From positions 1 through 64,000 of the forward strand of contig JACRBA010000055.1 in NCBI GenBank assembly GCA_016213265.1: a DNA stretch of 64,000 nucleotides, written 5' to 3'. The position numbers and the translations under genes were made by a program. Shown here one piece after another: positions 17,449 through 24,976 of the stretch. Origin of the DNA: Burkholderiales bacterium. GTDB taxonomy: Bacteria > Pseudomonadota > Gammaproteobacteria > Burkholderiales > Burkholderiaceae_C. A model generated the notes under the pieces. It was not told where the DNA came from and did no database searches. It saw only the letters and a program-made list of their open reading frames with translations. Positions within the stretch are counted from its first letter, which is position 1, and every line of letters starts with the position of its first letter.

Positions 17449-18864
17449 TCAGGGTGCCACCACGGTGGCCGCCGCGACGGCCGAGGCCGCGTCCAGCAGG
17501 CCACCGCCGCAGCCCGCTCGGCACTTCATCAGCGACATCGGCCGGGCCGTGCTCTTGAGCAACGTCTTCACCTTGTCGGGCGACAGCTCGGGGTGGCGCG
17601 CCAGCATCAATGCGACCACGCCGGACACATGGGGCGCCGCCATGGACGTGCCCTGCATGTAGGCCAGGTTGTCCAGCGCCGGCCGGCGCGTGCCGGCGTT
17701 GTACAGCGACAGCACGCCGTCCTCCGCCGACGCCCGCATGTCGCCGCCGGGCGCGGTGACGGTGATGCCCTTGCCGTGGTTGGAGTAGTAGGCGAGCTTG
17801 CCGTCTCGGTCGCTGGCGGCCACCGCGATGACGCCGCGGCAGCCGGCCGGGCTGACGCGCGACACGTCGGTGTCGCTGTTGCCCGCCGCGGCCACCACCA
17901 CCACGCCGCGCTCGCGCACCACGTCGAGCGCGGCCTGGAAGGTGCGGCTGCAGGCTGCCACCGTGCCGAGCGACAGGTTGATCACCTGGGCCGGGTGGGC
18001 GTTGCGCGGCGCGCCGGCCACCGGCACACCGGCGGCCCAGAGCAGGCCGTCGATGATGTCGGAGGTGCGGCCGCCGCAACGGCCGGCCACGCGCACGGGC
18101 AGGATGCTGGCGCGCGGCGCCACGCCGGCCACACCCAGCTGGTTGTTGGCGTCCGCAGCGATGGTGCCGGCCACGTGGGTGCCGTGCCAGTTGCTTTCGT
18201 CGCCCGTCACGCTGCCGGCGCCGCACTGGCCGGGCGTGTGCCAATTGCCCTCGTCCCAGGCGAAGGTGTCACGGCCATTGCCGTCGCGGGCCAGCGCCGC
18301 GCTGGAGATGAAGTCATGGCCAGGCAGCAGGTTGGCCATCAGGTCGACATGGGGCCGCACGCCGGTATCCACGACGGCCACCACGACCCCCTGGCCCTTG
18401 GACATCACCCACGCCTCGGGCAGGTTGATACCGCCGGCCGATTCGGTGTAGTTCCACTGCGCGCCCACGTGCTTGTCGTTGGACAGGCCGAGCGGCACCA
18501 TGACCACATCCGGCTCGACATAGTCGATGCGGTCGTCCAGGCGGGCGATTTCCAGGGCCAGCTTGCGCGCCACGGTGTCCGGCAGCGCCTTGCTCAACTC
18601 CAGCACGTCGCCGCCCTGGGCCATGCGGCGCAGCTGCCGCAGCGTGACGCCGTAGCGCGCCGCGACCGTGCGGGCCTTGGCAAGGAGTTCGGGGTCGAGC
18701 TGGTCCTTCTTGGCCAGGGAGACGATCACGCCGGTGCTGAAGGCGGGCATGATGTCCTTGCTCCCGCGCTTCTTGGTGCCGGCGGTGGCCTCAGAGAGCG
18801 GTCCCAGGGCGAGCGCCATCGCCAGGCCGGCCAGCGCCAACGGGCGGGAAATCGACATCGTCAT
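17449..18864 (-). CDS. secreted S8-family (subtilisin-like) serine peptidase
   Basis: A 471-residue subtilase. From the ATG at 18864 there is a signal peptide (PLALAGLAMALALGPLSEATA) and a prodomain up to about residue 125. The peptidase domain has the full triad: Asp in VVAVVDTGVRPHVDL, His in NWHGTHVAGT and Ser in MQGTSMAAPHVSG, with the oxyanion Asn in VVAAAGNSDT. Several cysteines (GQCGAG, GRCGGR, AACSRT, AGCRG, MKCRAGCGGG) suggest disulphides in the exported enzyme. There is no C-terminal autotransporter or PPC domain, so it is probably released by the general pathway or type II secretion. An upstream in-frame extension lacks signal features and was not used. Confidence 0.88.
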   Translation of the reverse strand: MTMSISRPLALAGLAMALALGPLSEATAGTKKRGSKDIMPAFSTGVIVSLAKKDQLDPELLAKARTVAARYGVTLRQLRRMAQGGDVLELSKALPDTVARKLALEIARLDDRIDYVEPDVVMVPLGLSNDKHVGAQWNYTESAGGINLPEAWVMSKGQGVVVAVVDTGVRPHVDLMANLLPGHDFISSAALARDGNGRDTFAWDEGNWHTPGQCGAGSVTGDESNWHGTHVAGTIAADANNQLGVAGVAPRASILPVRVAGRCGGRTSDIIDGLLWAAGVPVAGAPRNAHPAQVINLSLGTVAACSRTFQAALDVVRERGVVVVAAAGNSDTDVSRVSPAGCRGVIAVAASDRDGKLAYYSNHGKGITVTAPGGDMRASAEDGVLSLYNAGTRRPALDNLAYMQGTSMAAPHVSGVVALMLARHPELSPDKVKTLLKSTARPMSLMKCRAGCGGGLLDAASAVAAATVVAP

Positions 18865-19040
18865 CTCTCGAACTCCAGACTTGTGGCCAAGGCGGGCCTG
18901 CCCCGTCGTCCCGGTGCGGTGGCGCCGGGATGGAACGTGCCCGCAAGGAGCGGCGCCCATCCTAGGCTTGGCGCTCCGTGCATTCTTCAAGCTTCGTCAC
19001 TCTCGCGGAAAACGGTCACCTTGACGCAATAATCGCGCCC

Positions 19041-19073
19041 TTCGCCGCTTGCACCAATTGTGCGTGCGGCGAA
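19041..19073. repeat. inverted repeat / hairpin upstream of the response-regulator gene
   Basis: TTCGCCGC-TT-GCAC, a 5-nt loop, then GTGC-GT-GCGGCGAA forms 14-bp arms with only one 2-nt mismatch. It lies between the subtilase and the response regulator and has no T-run, so it is more likely an operator or mRNA structure than a terminator. It also overlaps the earliest possible start of the regulator (GTG at 19060), which argues for the later start. Confidence 0.55.
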
Positions 19074-19149
19074 AGCAGGGGAGTATGACGTTTTCCACAG
19101 GGTCCGGCAGCCCGGCAGACAGGGGATCCGGACCGGTCGGGAGCGAAGT

Positions 19150-19848
19150 TTGGCGCTGATCTATCTGCTGGAAGACGATCCGGACTGTTCCGCCAGCGTG
19201 GAGCAATGGCTTGTGCGTGCCGGCCACCAGGTGAAGGTGTTCGGCCGCCCACACGAGTTCTTCTACGAGGTGAGCAAACAGGCACCCCGCTGTGCCGTGG
19301 TCGATTGGCGGCTGCCCGAGATGGAGGGCATCGACGTGGTGGCCCGCCTGCGGCAACTGCTCGGCCCCGGGGTGGGCGTGGTCATGCTCACCGGCCTGGA
19401 CACCGAGGAGGCCGTGGTGCGGGCGCTCAAGGCCGGCGCCGACGATTACATCGTCAAGCCCGGGTCGGAGTCCGTCGTGGTGGCGCGCATCGATGCCCTG
19501 CTGCGACGCATGACCCCCGCGGCGAGCACCCTCACCGCCATCGACCGCCCGCCCTACCGGCTGGACTTCGGCCGGAGGGAGGTGACAGTCGACGGGCGTG
19601 CCGTGGACCTGGCTCCGCGGGAATTCGACCTGGCCTGGATCCTCTTCAGCGAACCTGCACGGCTGTTCACCCGCCAGGAACTGCTGGCCGCCGTGTGGGG
19701 CCGCAACCATGAGGCTGGCGTGCACACCGTCGCGCAGCACGTCTACCTGATCCGCCGCAAGCTGGCGCTCACGGAGCACGGCTTCCGGCTCAACGCGGTG
19801 TACGGCACGGGTTACCGTCTCGAAGTGCCCGCTGCCGCCGCGGCGTGA
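19150..19848 (+). CDS. OmpR/PhoB-family response regulator
   Basis: A 232-residue regulator. The receiver domain is complete: acidic pair in YLLEDDPDC, phospho-acceptor Asp in CAVVDWRLPEME, Thr in VVMLTGLD and Lys in DDYIVKPG. The C-terminal winged helix follows (LAPREFDLAWILFSEPARLFTRQELLAAVWG and the recognition segment HTVAQHVYLIRRKL). The TTG at 19150 with GGGAG upstream starts the protein directly on the first beta strand; a GTG at 19060 would add 30 unrelated residues inside a hairpin. The two kinase-like genes follow at once, so this is their probable output and DNA-binding partner. Confidence 0.82.
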   Translation: MALIYLLEDDPDCSASVEQWLVRAGHQVKVFGRPHEFFYEVSKQAPRCAVVDWRLPEMEGIDVVARLRQLLGPGVGVVMLTGLDTEEAVVRALKAGADDYIVKPGSESVVVARIDALLRRMTPAASTLTAIDRPPYRLDFGRREVTVDGRAVDLAPREFDLAWILFSEPARLFTRQELLAAVWGRNHEAGVHTVAQHVYLIRRKLALTEHGFRLNAVYGTGYRLEVPAAAAA

Positions 19849-19860
19849 CGGGCGGCGCCC

Positions 19861-21615
19861 GTGGCCCTGCCTTCGACGCCCTTCCGTGACGGGGGCGCCT
19901 GGCCCGACTGGCCAGCGCCCGAGGCCATGGCCTGGCTGCGGGAGCGTGGGCGAGCGTGCGAGGCCGAGGGGCGCAGCGAGGAGGCGCTCGAGTGCCTGAT
20001 GTGGCTGGGCTGGTTCGCGGGCCAGTCGGGTGACGAGGAGGGTGCGCATACGCACCTGCGCGCGGCCACCGCGCTGGCCCGCCGCGACCCCACCACGGCC
20101 GACCGGTGGGCCGGCCGCTTGGCGGTGGTGGGGGCGGAGATCGACACCGACCACGGGCACCACGCCCGGGCGCTGGCCACCTGCCGCACCTTGCTGGAGC
20201 GCGGGCGCACGGGCGGGGACGAGGCGCTGACGCGGCATGCCCTGTTCTGGTCCGCCACCGGGCTGGGGCACCTGGGCGAGCACGACCAGGCGGTCGAGGC
20301 CTTCGAGGAGGCTCGCCAGATGCTGCTGTCGCGGCCGGACGCGCTGGCGCCGCCGGACCGGCAGGTGGCGCTGGGCCGCTACGAGGCGGGGCAGGCCCAG
20401 GTGTGGCTCATGCGGGCCGGGCTGTTGCTCGAGGTCGGTGCCGAAGAGGCCGCGCGGGATGCCATGGCGCGCGCCCGGCGGCTGGGCGAGGCGGCCTGCG
20501 AGGCGCTGGCGGAGGCCAGCCCGCGCTTCAGCCAGGCCGCGCTGTTCTGCCTGGTGCGTGTGCTGCTCGAGGCGGACGAGCCCGTGCTGGCCCGCCAGTG
20601 GCTGCTGCGTGTGCAGGCCGGGGGGGGCGCCGCCGGGCGCCCTGCCCCGGACAGCCTGGCCATGGCGCAGGGGCGTCTGAGCGAGGCCTTGGTGGACCTG
20701 CGGACGGGCGAGGCCGAACCTGCGCTCGTCCTGGAGCGGTTGGCTGCCCTGGAGACTATCGCCCATCCCCGCGTCCGTCAGGGTGACCTGCTGCTGGCCT
20801 GGCTGCGCTGCCGCTTCGAGGCCCTGGAAAAGGCGGGCCGCTACGAAGAAGCCCTGCACACCCAGCGTCGCTGGGTCGATGCCAAGGCCAGGCTGCGCGC
20901 CCGCCTGGCCCGTGAACACGGCCGATGGACAGAAGAGACGATGGCGGCCTGGCGCGCGGAAGCCCAGGCGGTGATTCGCACGGTGGTGCGCGCGCCGCTG
21001 GAGCAGGCGGCGCGGCAGTTCCATGCGCTGGCGCAGGCGCCCGGCGATGCCGGGCCGGCCGACAGAACCGCCGTCCAACGCGCCAGCCACAGCGTGCAGC
21101 GCGCCGTGGACATCGCTGACCAGTACCTCGGTGTCATCCGCGCAGAGCGGCTGCGGCCGGAGGACCTGTCGGTGCTGGACCTGGCGGCGCTGGTGGACGA
21201 TGTCTGCGAGCAGATGGCGCCGCCGCCGGGCAGCCCGGTGCGGCTGGAGCGCCGGCTGCACCGCCCCACCTTCGTGCGCGGGGACACGGCGCTGCTGATG
21301 CGCGCGCTGGGCAACCTGATGAGCAATGCGTTCAAGCATGCGCCGGCGGGCACCGCGGTGACGGTGACGCTCGCGTCCGTCGAGCCGGCCGTGCTGCTGT
21401 CGGTGTCGGACCAGGGGCCGGGGCTGGCGCTGGACATGCGCGCACGCCTGTTCCAGCGATTCAGCACGTCGGCGGTGCGCAAGGGCAACGGGCTGGGCCT
21501 GGCGATGGTCGCGCGCGCCGCGCGGGTGCACGGGGCGCGCATCGAGGTGGACAGCGAGCCCGGATGTGGCACCACCGTGCGCCTGTTGCTGGAGGCGGTG
21601 CCACATGGCGGCTGA
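19861..21615 (+). CDS. TPR protein with histidine-kinase ATPase domain but no phospho-acceptor His (kinase A)
   Basis: A 584-residue soluble protein with no transmembrane segment. Residues about 20-350 are helical TPR-like repeats. The dimerisation helix follows, and at the H-box position the sequence is IRTVVRAPLE, where T374 replaces the His seen in the paralogue. The catalytic domain is intact: N-box LGNLMSNAFKHAP, G1 SVSDQGPGL, F-box LFQRFST, G2 GNGLGLAM. It should bind ATP but cannot autophosphorylate on its own H-box. It starts 12 bp after the response regulator and overlaps the next gene by 11 bp. Kinase B has the opposite defect. By analogy with the split CheA3/CheA4 pair of Rhodobacter, kinase A may phosphorylate kinase B in trans; that is inference. 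Confidence 0.78.
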   Translation: MALPSTPFRDGGAWPDWPAPEAMAWLRERGRACEAEGRSEEALECLMWLGWFAGQSGDEEGAHTHLRAATALARRDPTTADRWAGRLAVVGAEIDTDHGHHARALATCRTLLERGRTGGDEALTRHALFWSATGLGHLGEHDQAVEAFEEARQMLLSRPDALAPPDRQVALGRYEAGQAQVWLMRAGLLLEVGAEEAARDAMARARRLGEAACEALAEASPRFSQAALFCLVRVLLEADEPVLARQWLLRVQAGGGAAGRPAPDSLAMAQGRLSEALVDLRTGEAEPALVLERLAALETIAHPRVRQGDLLLAWLRCRFEALEKAGRYEEALHTQRRWVDAKARLRARLAREHGRWTEETMAAWRAEAQAVIRTVVRAPLEQAARQFHALAQAPGDAGPADRTAVQRASHSVQRAVDIADQYLGVIRAERLRPEDLSVLDLAALVDDVCEQMAPPPGSPVRLERRLHRPTFVRGDTALLMRALGNLMSNAFKHAPAGTAVTVTLASVEPAVLLSVSDQGPGLALDMRARLFQRFSTSAVRKGNGLGLAMVARAARVHGARIEVDSEPGCGTTVRLLLEAVPHGG

Positions 21616-23350
21616 GCGCACGAACGGCGTGCCCGAGGAGGTCATCGACGCCGGCACCGACGCGTTCTTCGACCGCATGCAACCCTTGCTGGGTGCACGG
21701 CCCGCCGAGGCACTGCGCATCGCCTTGGACGAGCAGCGCCGTGCCGACGCGCTGGGCGACCGGCTGGCGGTGGTTCGTGCGCTGCTGGTGCAGGGCATGG
21801 CGCGCAGCGCGCTCGGTCACCCTGAGCGAGATGAGACGCTCGCGCGGGCCCTCTCGTTGGCGCACGTGGAGGCCGAGCCGCTCACGCTTGTCCGGGCAAC
21901 CAATGCGCAGATCGTGGTGGACATTCTGAATGGGCGCTACGCCAACGCGTTGTGGCGTGGTCAGGAAGTCCTGGGGATGGCCCACGCGTTGCGTCGCACC
22001 GATCTGTTGTGGCGCCTTGCCATCAATATCGGAAGCGCGCTGAGTCTGATTGGCGAATACGAGATGGCCATCGGCATGTACCGGGAGTGCCTGGAGTTGT
22101 TGAAAGGTGACTCCGGAGAAGTCCGCCAGCAGCGCCACCAGACGGTCAACAACATGGCATGGTCATGGATGGGTCTGGCACGACTTGCGACCCTCGAAGA
22201 CGACCCAGGAGAGTCGCGCAAGGCGCTTCTGGTGGCTCGGCGCTTTGCCCAGGGGGCGTGCGAAGGTGCGCTCGCTGAACGCAATGGGTGGCTGCGTGCC
22301 AGCTCTCTGGAGACCTTGGTCGGCGTACTGCTGGAGCTTGGTGCGGCCGAGGAGGCGCGGCAGTGGGTGGTTCGGGTATCGAGGGAGAGTGAGGGCCTGC
22401 TCGAGACCGGCACTCCTGCCTGGGGCATCTTCACGATGGCGCGATGCCGGGTCGAACTCGCGGACCCGGCACTGGATCCTGCGCGGGTTCTCGAAGACCT
22501 CCAGGCCGTCGAGGCGCTGCCGGGCCCACGCTTTCGAACAGGGAACTTGAGCGCGGAGCTGCATCGTTGCTTGAGCGAAGCTCTGGGGAGGGTGGGGCGA
22601 CATGGCGAGGCGCTGGAACATCACCGCAAATGGCTGCAGTTCGAAGCCCGTACCCAGAGCTTGCTGGCCCGCGAGCACGCCATGTCGGTCCACCGCACCC
22701 TGGAGACGCTGCGCGGAGAGACGGAAGAATTTATCACCCACGATCTGCGCAACCCATTGGGCGCCGCGCGGGTGCAGCTTGGCACGCTGGCCGGCGATCT
22801 GGCCGCGCCGGCACGTCGCATCGACGAGAAGCTCCACGAGGCCACCCAGGCCGCCGACCATTACCTGGTGATTCTGCGCACGCGGCACCTGCGGCGTGCC
22901 GCCCTACAGCCGCTGGAGCTGGCCGAACTCGTGGATGACGCCGCCGAACAGGTGGCACCGCCGGCAGGCACGGGGCGGCGGCTCGAACGCGACCTCGATT
23001 GGGGTGTGGTGGTGCGGGGCGATCGCATCGTGCTCATGCAGGCCCTGCAGGCGCTGCTGCGCCTGGCGCTCGCCGCCCACGGTACCGGCGCGGTGCACAT
23101 CACGCTGCGCCCCGCGCAGGGTGTGGCCTGTGTGTGCATCACCGCCGCCGATGACGGCTGGGCGGCTCAGCTCGCGGGGCTGCTGCGCACCGGCACCCCG
23201 GCCGACGGCCACACGCCGCACACGCTCAGGGCGTGGATGGTGTCGCGTGTGGCCCAGCTGCACGACGCGCGACTGGAGGTGGAGCCGGGCGCACCCTCCG
23301 GTGCCGCCCGGCTAAGCTGGTACTTCCCATTGAACGAGGGCGTCGCCTGA
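21605..23350 (+). CDS. TPR protein with phospho-acceptor H-box but degenerate ATPase domain (kinase B)
   Basis: A 581-residue paralogue of the preceding protein, with the same TPR / dimerisation / ATPase order and no membrane segment. The H-box EEFITHDLRNPLG is textbook, with H379 as acceptor. The ATPase half has decayed: the N-box reads LQALLRLALAAH with both Asn gone, the G1 DxGxG is replaced by ITAADDGWA, and no G2 glycine loop remains. It should accept phosphate but not hydrolyse ATP. The ATG at 21605 lies inside the previous gene's last codons. The TPR part (about 21,850-22,650) is visibly less GC-rich than its surroundings, so the pair may not be a simple recent tandem duplication. Confidence 0.78.
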   Translation: MAAERTNGVPEEVIDAGTDAFFDRMQPLLGARPAEALRIALDEQRRADALGDRLAVVRALLVQGMARSALGHPERDETLARALSLAHVEAEPLTLVRATNAQIVVDILNGRYANALWRGQEVLGMAHALRRTDLLWRLAINIGSALSLIGEYEMAIGMYRECLELLKGDSGEVRQQRHQTVNNMAWSWMGLARLATLEDDPGESRKALLVARRFAQGACEGALAERNGWLRASSLETLVGVLLELGAAEEARQWVVRVSRESEGLLETGTPAWGIFTMARCRVELADPALDPARVLEDLQAVEALPGPRFRTGNLSAELHRCLSEALGRVGRHGEALEHHRKWLQFEARTQSLLAREHAMSVHRTLETLRGETEEFITHDLRNPLGAARVQLGTLAGDLAAPARRIDEKLHEATQAADHYLVILRTRHLRRAALQPLELAELVDDAAEQVAPPAGTGRRLERDLDWGVVVRGDRIVLMQALQALLRLALAAHGTGAVHITLRPAQGVACVCITAADDGWAAQLAGLLRTGTPADGHTPHTLRAWMVSRVAQLHDARLEVEPGAPSGAARLSWYFPLNEGVA

Positions 23351-23367
23351 TCAGCGCCGCCGGCCGC

Positions 23368-23532
23368 TCAGAACGCCGGCATGATGTTGTCGATCTCCAC
23401 GTACTCCCAGTCCTCATCGAAGAAATCGTCAACGAGCAGGGGGCTGCCCGTATCGACCGGGGCGGCCTGGGCGGCGGGGGCGAGGGCCAGGGCGCACAGG
23501 GCGCTGGCAATGAGGCGGATGGCAAGTTTCAT
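23368..23532 (-). CDS. small secreted acidic peptide, 54 residues
   Basis: AGGGAG precedes the ATG at 23532. The product starts with a clear signal peptide (KLAIRLIASALCALALAPAAQA, cut after AQA) and leaves a mature peptide of about 30 residues. That peptide is strongly acidic and aromatic (VDDFFDEDWEYVEIDN) and ends IMPAF. No family is recognised. It is convergent with kinase B, the two stops being 18 bp apart. A signal, a metal or peptide ligand, or an inhibitor are all possible; nothing in the sequence decides. Confidence 0.6.
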   Translation of the reverse strand: MKLAIRLIASALCALALAPAAQAAPVDTGSPLLVDDFFDEDWEYVEIDNIMPAF

Positions 23533-23664
23533 GGGGACTCCCTGGGTGTGTGAATGACGGGTTAGATAGGTGCCACCGTGGCGGCCCGGGCGATGGTGCG
23601 TCCACCCGTGGCCCGGTGTCAACCGGCTTGCGGGCCGTCCGTGAGGTGTGGGCGACAATCGCGC

Positions 23665-24969
23665 ATGGACGATGTGCCGCTGTCTTCCCCGGATGCCGAT
23701 GCGCTGGCCGACCTGGCGCGTCGGGCCCGTTTCGTCGAGGCGCTGGCCCAGAGCCTGGCTGCGGGCGACTTTCGCCGCCTGGTGTTGGCCAAGCCCCGCG
23801 GGGCGGGCGACCTGCTGCGCGTGAGCGTGAAGCGGGTGGACCTGCGGGGTGTGCCTCACCTGCAGTTCCTGGCACAGCACCGCACGCGCGAGCTCACCAC
23901 CAACCTGCCCCTGGCCGAGGGGCTGGCGCAGGTCGATGCGCAGCTGGGCGCACCCTTCCAGCACGCGCACCTGTTCACCGCCGCCGAGGAGCTGCAGCTG
24001 CTCATCAGCAAGCGCGGCAAGGTGGCGTTGCGGCGCTCGCGCATCGCCGCGCCGGACGAGGCGGGGGCGGGCGCGCAGGGCGAGCCGCCCGATGGCGACG
24101 ATGCCGCGGCCGGCCATGCCCGACGCAAGCACCGGCTCGTGCCCCTGGAGGCGCCCTTTCTTCGGGCCCTGGGTGTGGTGGATGCCGGTGGCGCGCTGGT
24201 GCCCGCCATGGCACGCAAGTGGAAGCAGATCAACAAGTTCGTCGAGGTGCTGGACCACGCGCTGGACGAGGCCGGCCTGGCGCAGGGCGAGCCCGCCGCC
24301 GATGCTGCGCCGCTGCAGGTGGTGGACTTCGGCGCGGGCAAGGGCTACCTCACCTTTGCCACGCACCACCACCTGTCGCATCGCGGCGGCAGCCGTGGTT
24401 GGCCGGTGCACACGCTCGGGGTGGAGCTGCGGCCCGAGCTGGTGCGCCTGTGCAACGAGGCGGCGGCCGCCTGCGGCATGGCCGGCCTGCATTTCGAGTG
24501 CGGCGATGTGAGCCGCGTCACGCCGGCGCCCGTGGACGTGATGATCGCCCTGCACGCCTGCGACACCGCCACCGACCACGCCCTGCATGCCGGCATCCGC
24601 GCGGGCGCCGCCGTGATCCTGAGTTCACCGTGCTGCCACAAGCAGATCCGTCCGCAGATGAGCCTGCCCACGGTGCTGCGTCCGCTGCTGCGCCATGGCA
24701 TCCACCTGGGCCAGGAGGCCGAGATGGTGACGGACAGCCTGCGCGCGCTGCTGCTGGAGGCGCATGGCTACGACGCGCAGGTGTTCGAGTTCATCTCGCT
24801 GGAGCACACCAGCAAGAACAAGATGATCCTCGCCGTGCGCCGCCGGCAGCCGCTGCCGGCGCCGCGCCAGCGCGCGCTGCTGGCGCAGATCGCAGAAATC
24901 AAGGCTTTCTACGGCATCCGGGAGCACGCGCTGGAGACGCTGCTCGCCGAGCCCGCCCCGGCGGCTTAG
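23665..24969 (+). CDS. SAM-dependent methyltransferase (class I, Methyltransf_32-like)
   Basis: A 434-residue protein. The N-terminal 170 residues form an RNA-binding-like region (AKPRGAGDLLRVSVKRVDLRG, LISKRGKVALRRSR). The Rossmann domain has motif I VVDFGAGKGYLTF around residue 220, the acidic strand end GVELRPELV, and the late motif ALHACDTATDHAL, followed by a CC pair in SSPCCHKQI. The DFGAGKGYLT and SPCCHK motifs characterise the family that includes METTL25-like proteins; an RNA substrate is inferred. The ATG at 23665 follows CGCGC without a clear ribosome site; an earlier in-frame ATG at 23578 adds non-conserved residues. Confidence 0.75.
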   Translation: MDDVPLSSPDADALADLARRARFVEALAQSLAAGDFRRLVLAKPRGAGDLLRVSVKRVDLRGVPHLQFLAQHRTRELTTNLPLAEGLAQVDAQLGAPFQHAHLFTAAEELQLLISKRGKVALRRSRIAAPDEAGAGAQGEPPDGDDAAAGHARRKHRLVPLEAPFLRALGVVDAGGALVPAMARKWKQINKFVEVLDHALDEAGLAQGEPAADAAPLQVVDFGAGKGYLTFATHHHLSHRGGSRGWPVHTLGVELRPELVRLCNEAAAACGMAGLHFECGDVSRVTPAPVDVMIALHACDTATDHALHAGIRAGAAVILSSPCCHKQIRPQMSLPTVLRPLLRHGIHLGQEAEMVTDSLRALLLEAHGYDAQVFEFISLEHTSKNKMILAVRRRQPLPAPRQRALLAQIAEIKAFYGIREHALETLLAEPAPAA

Positions 24970-24976
24970 CCTCGGC

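Noticed and set aside
19021-19033. TTGACG followed by AATAAT upstream of the response regulator
   Set aside because: The two hexamers are only about one base apart, far too close for a sigma-70 promoter.
18997-21798. 933-codon minus-strand frame opposite the regulator and kinase A
   Set aside because: Low-complexity antisense translation; all recognisable motifs are on the plus strand.
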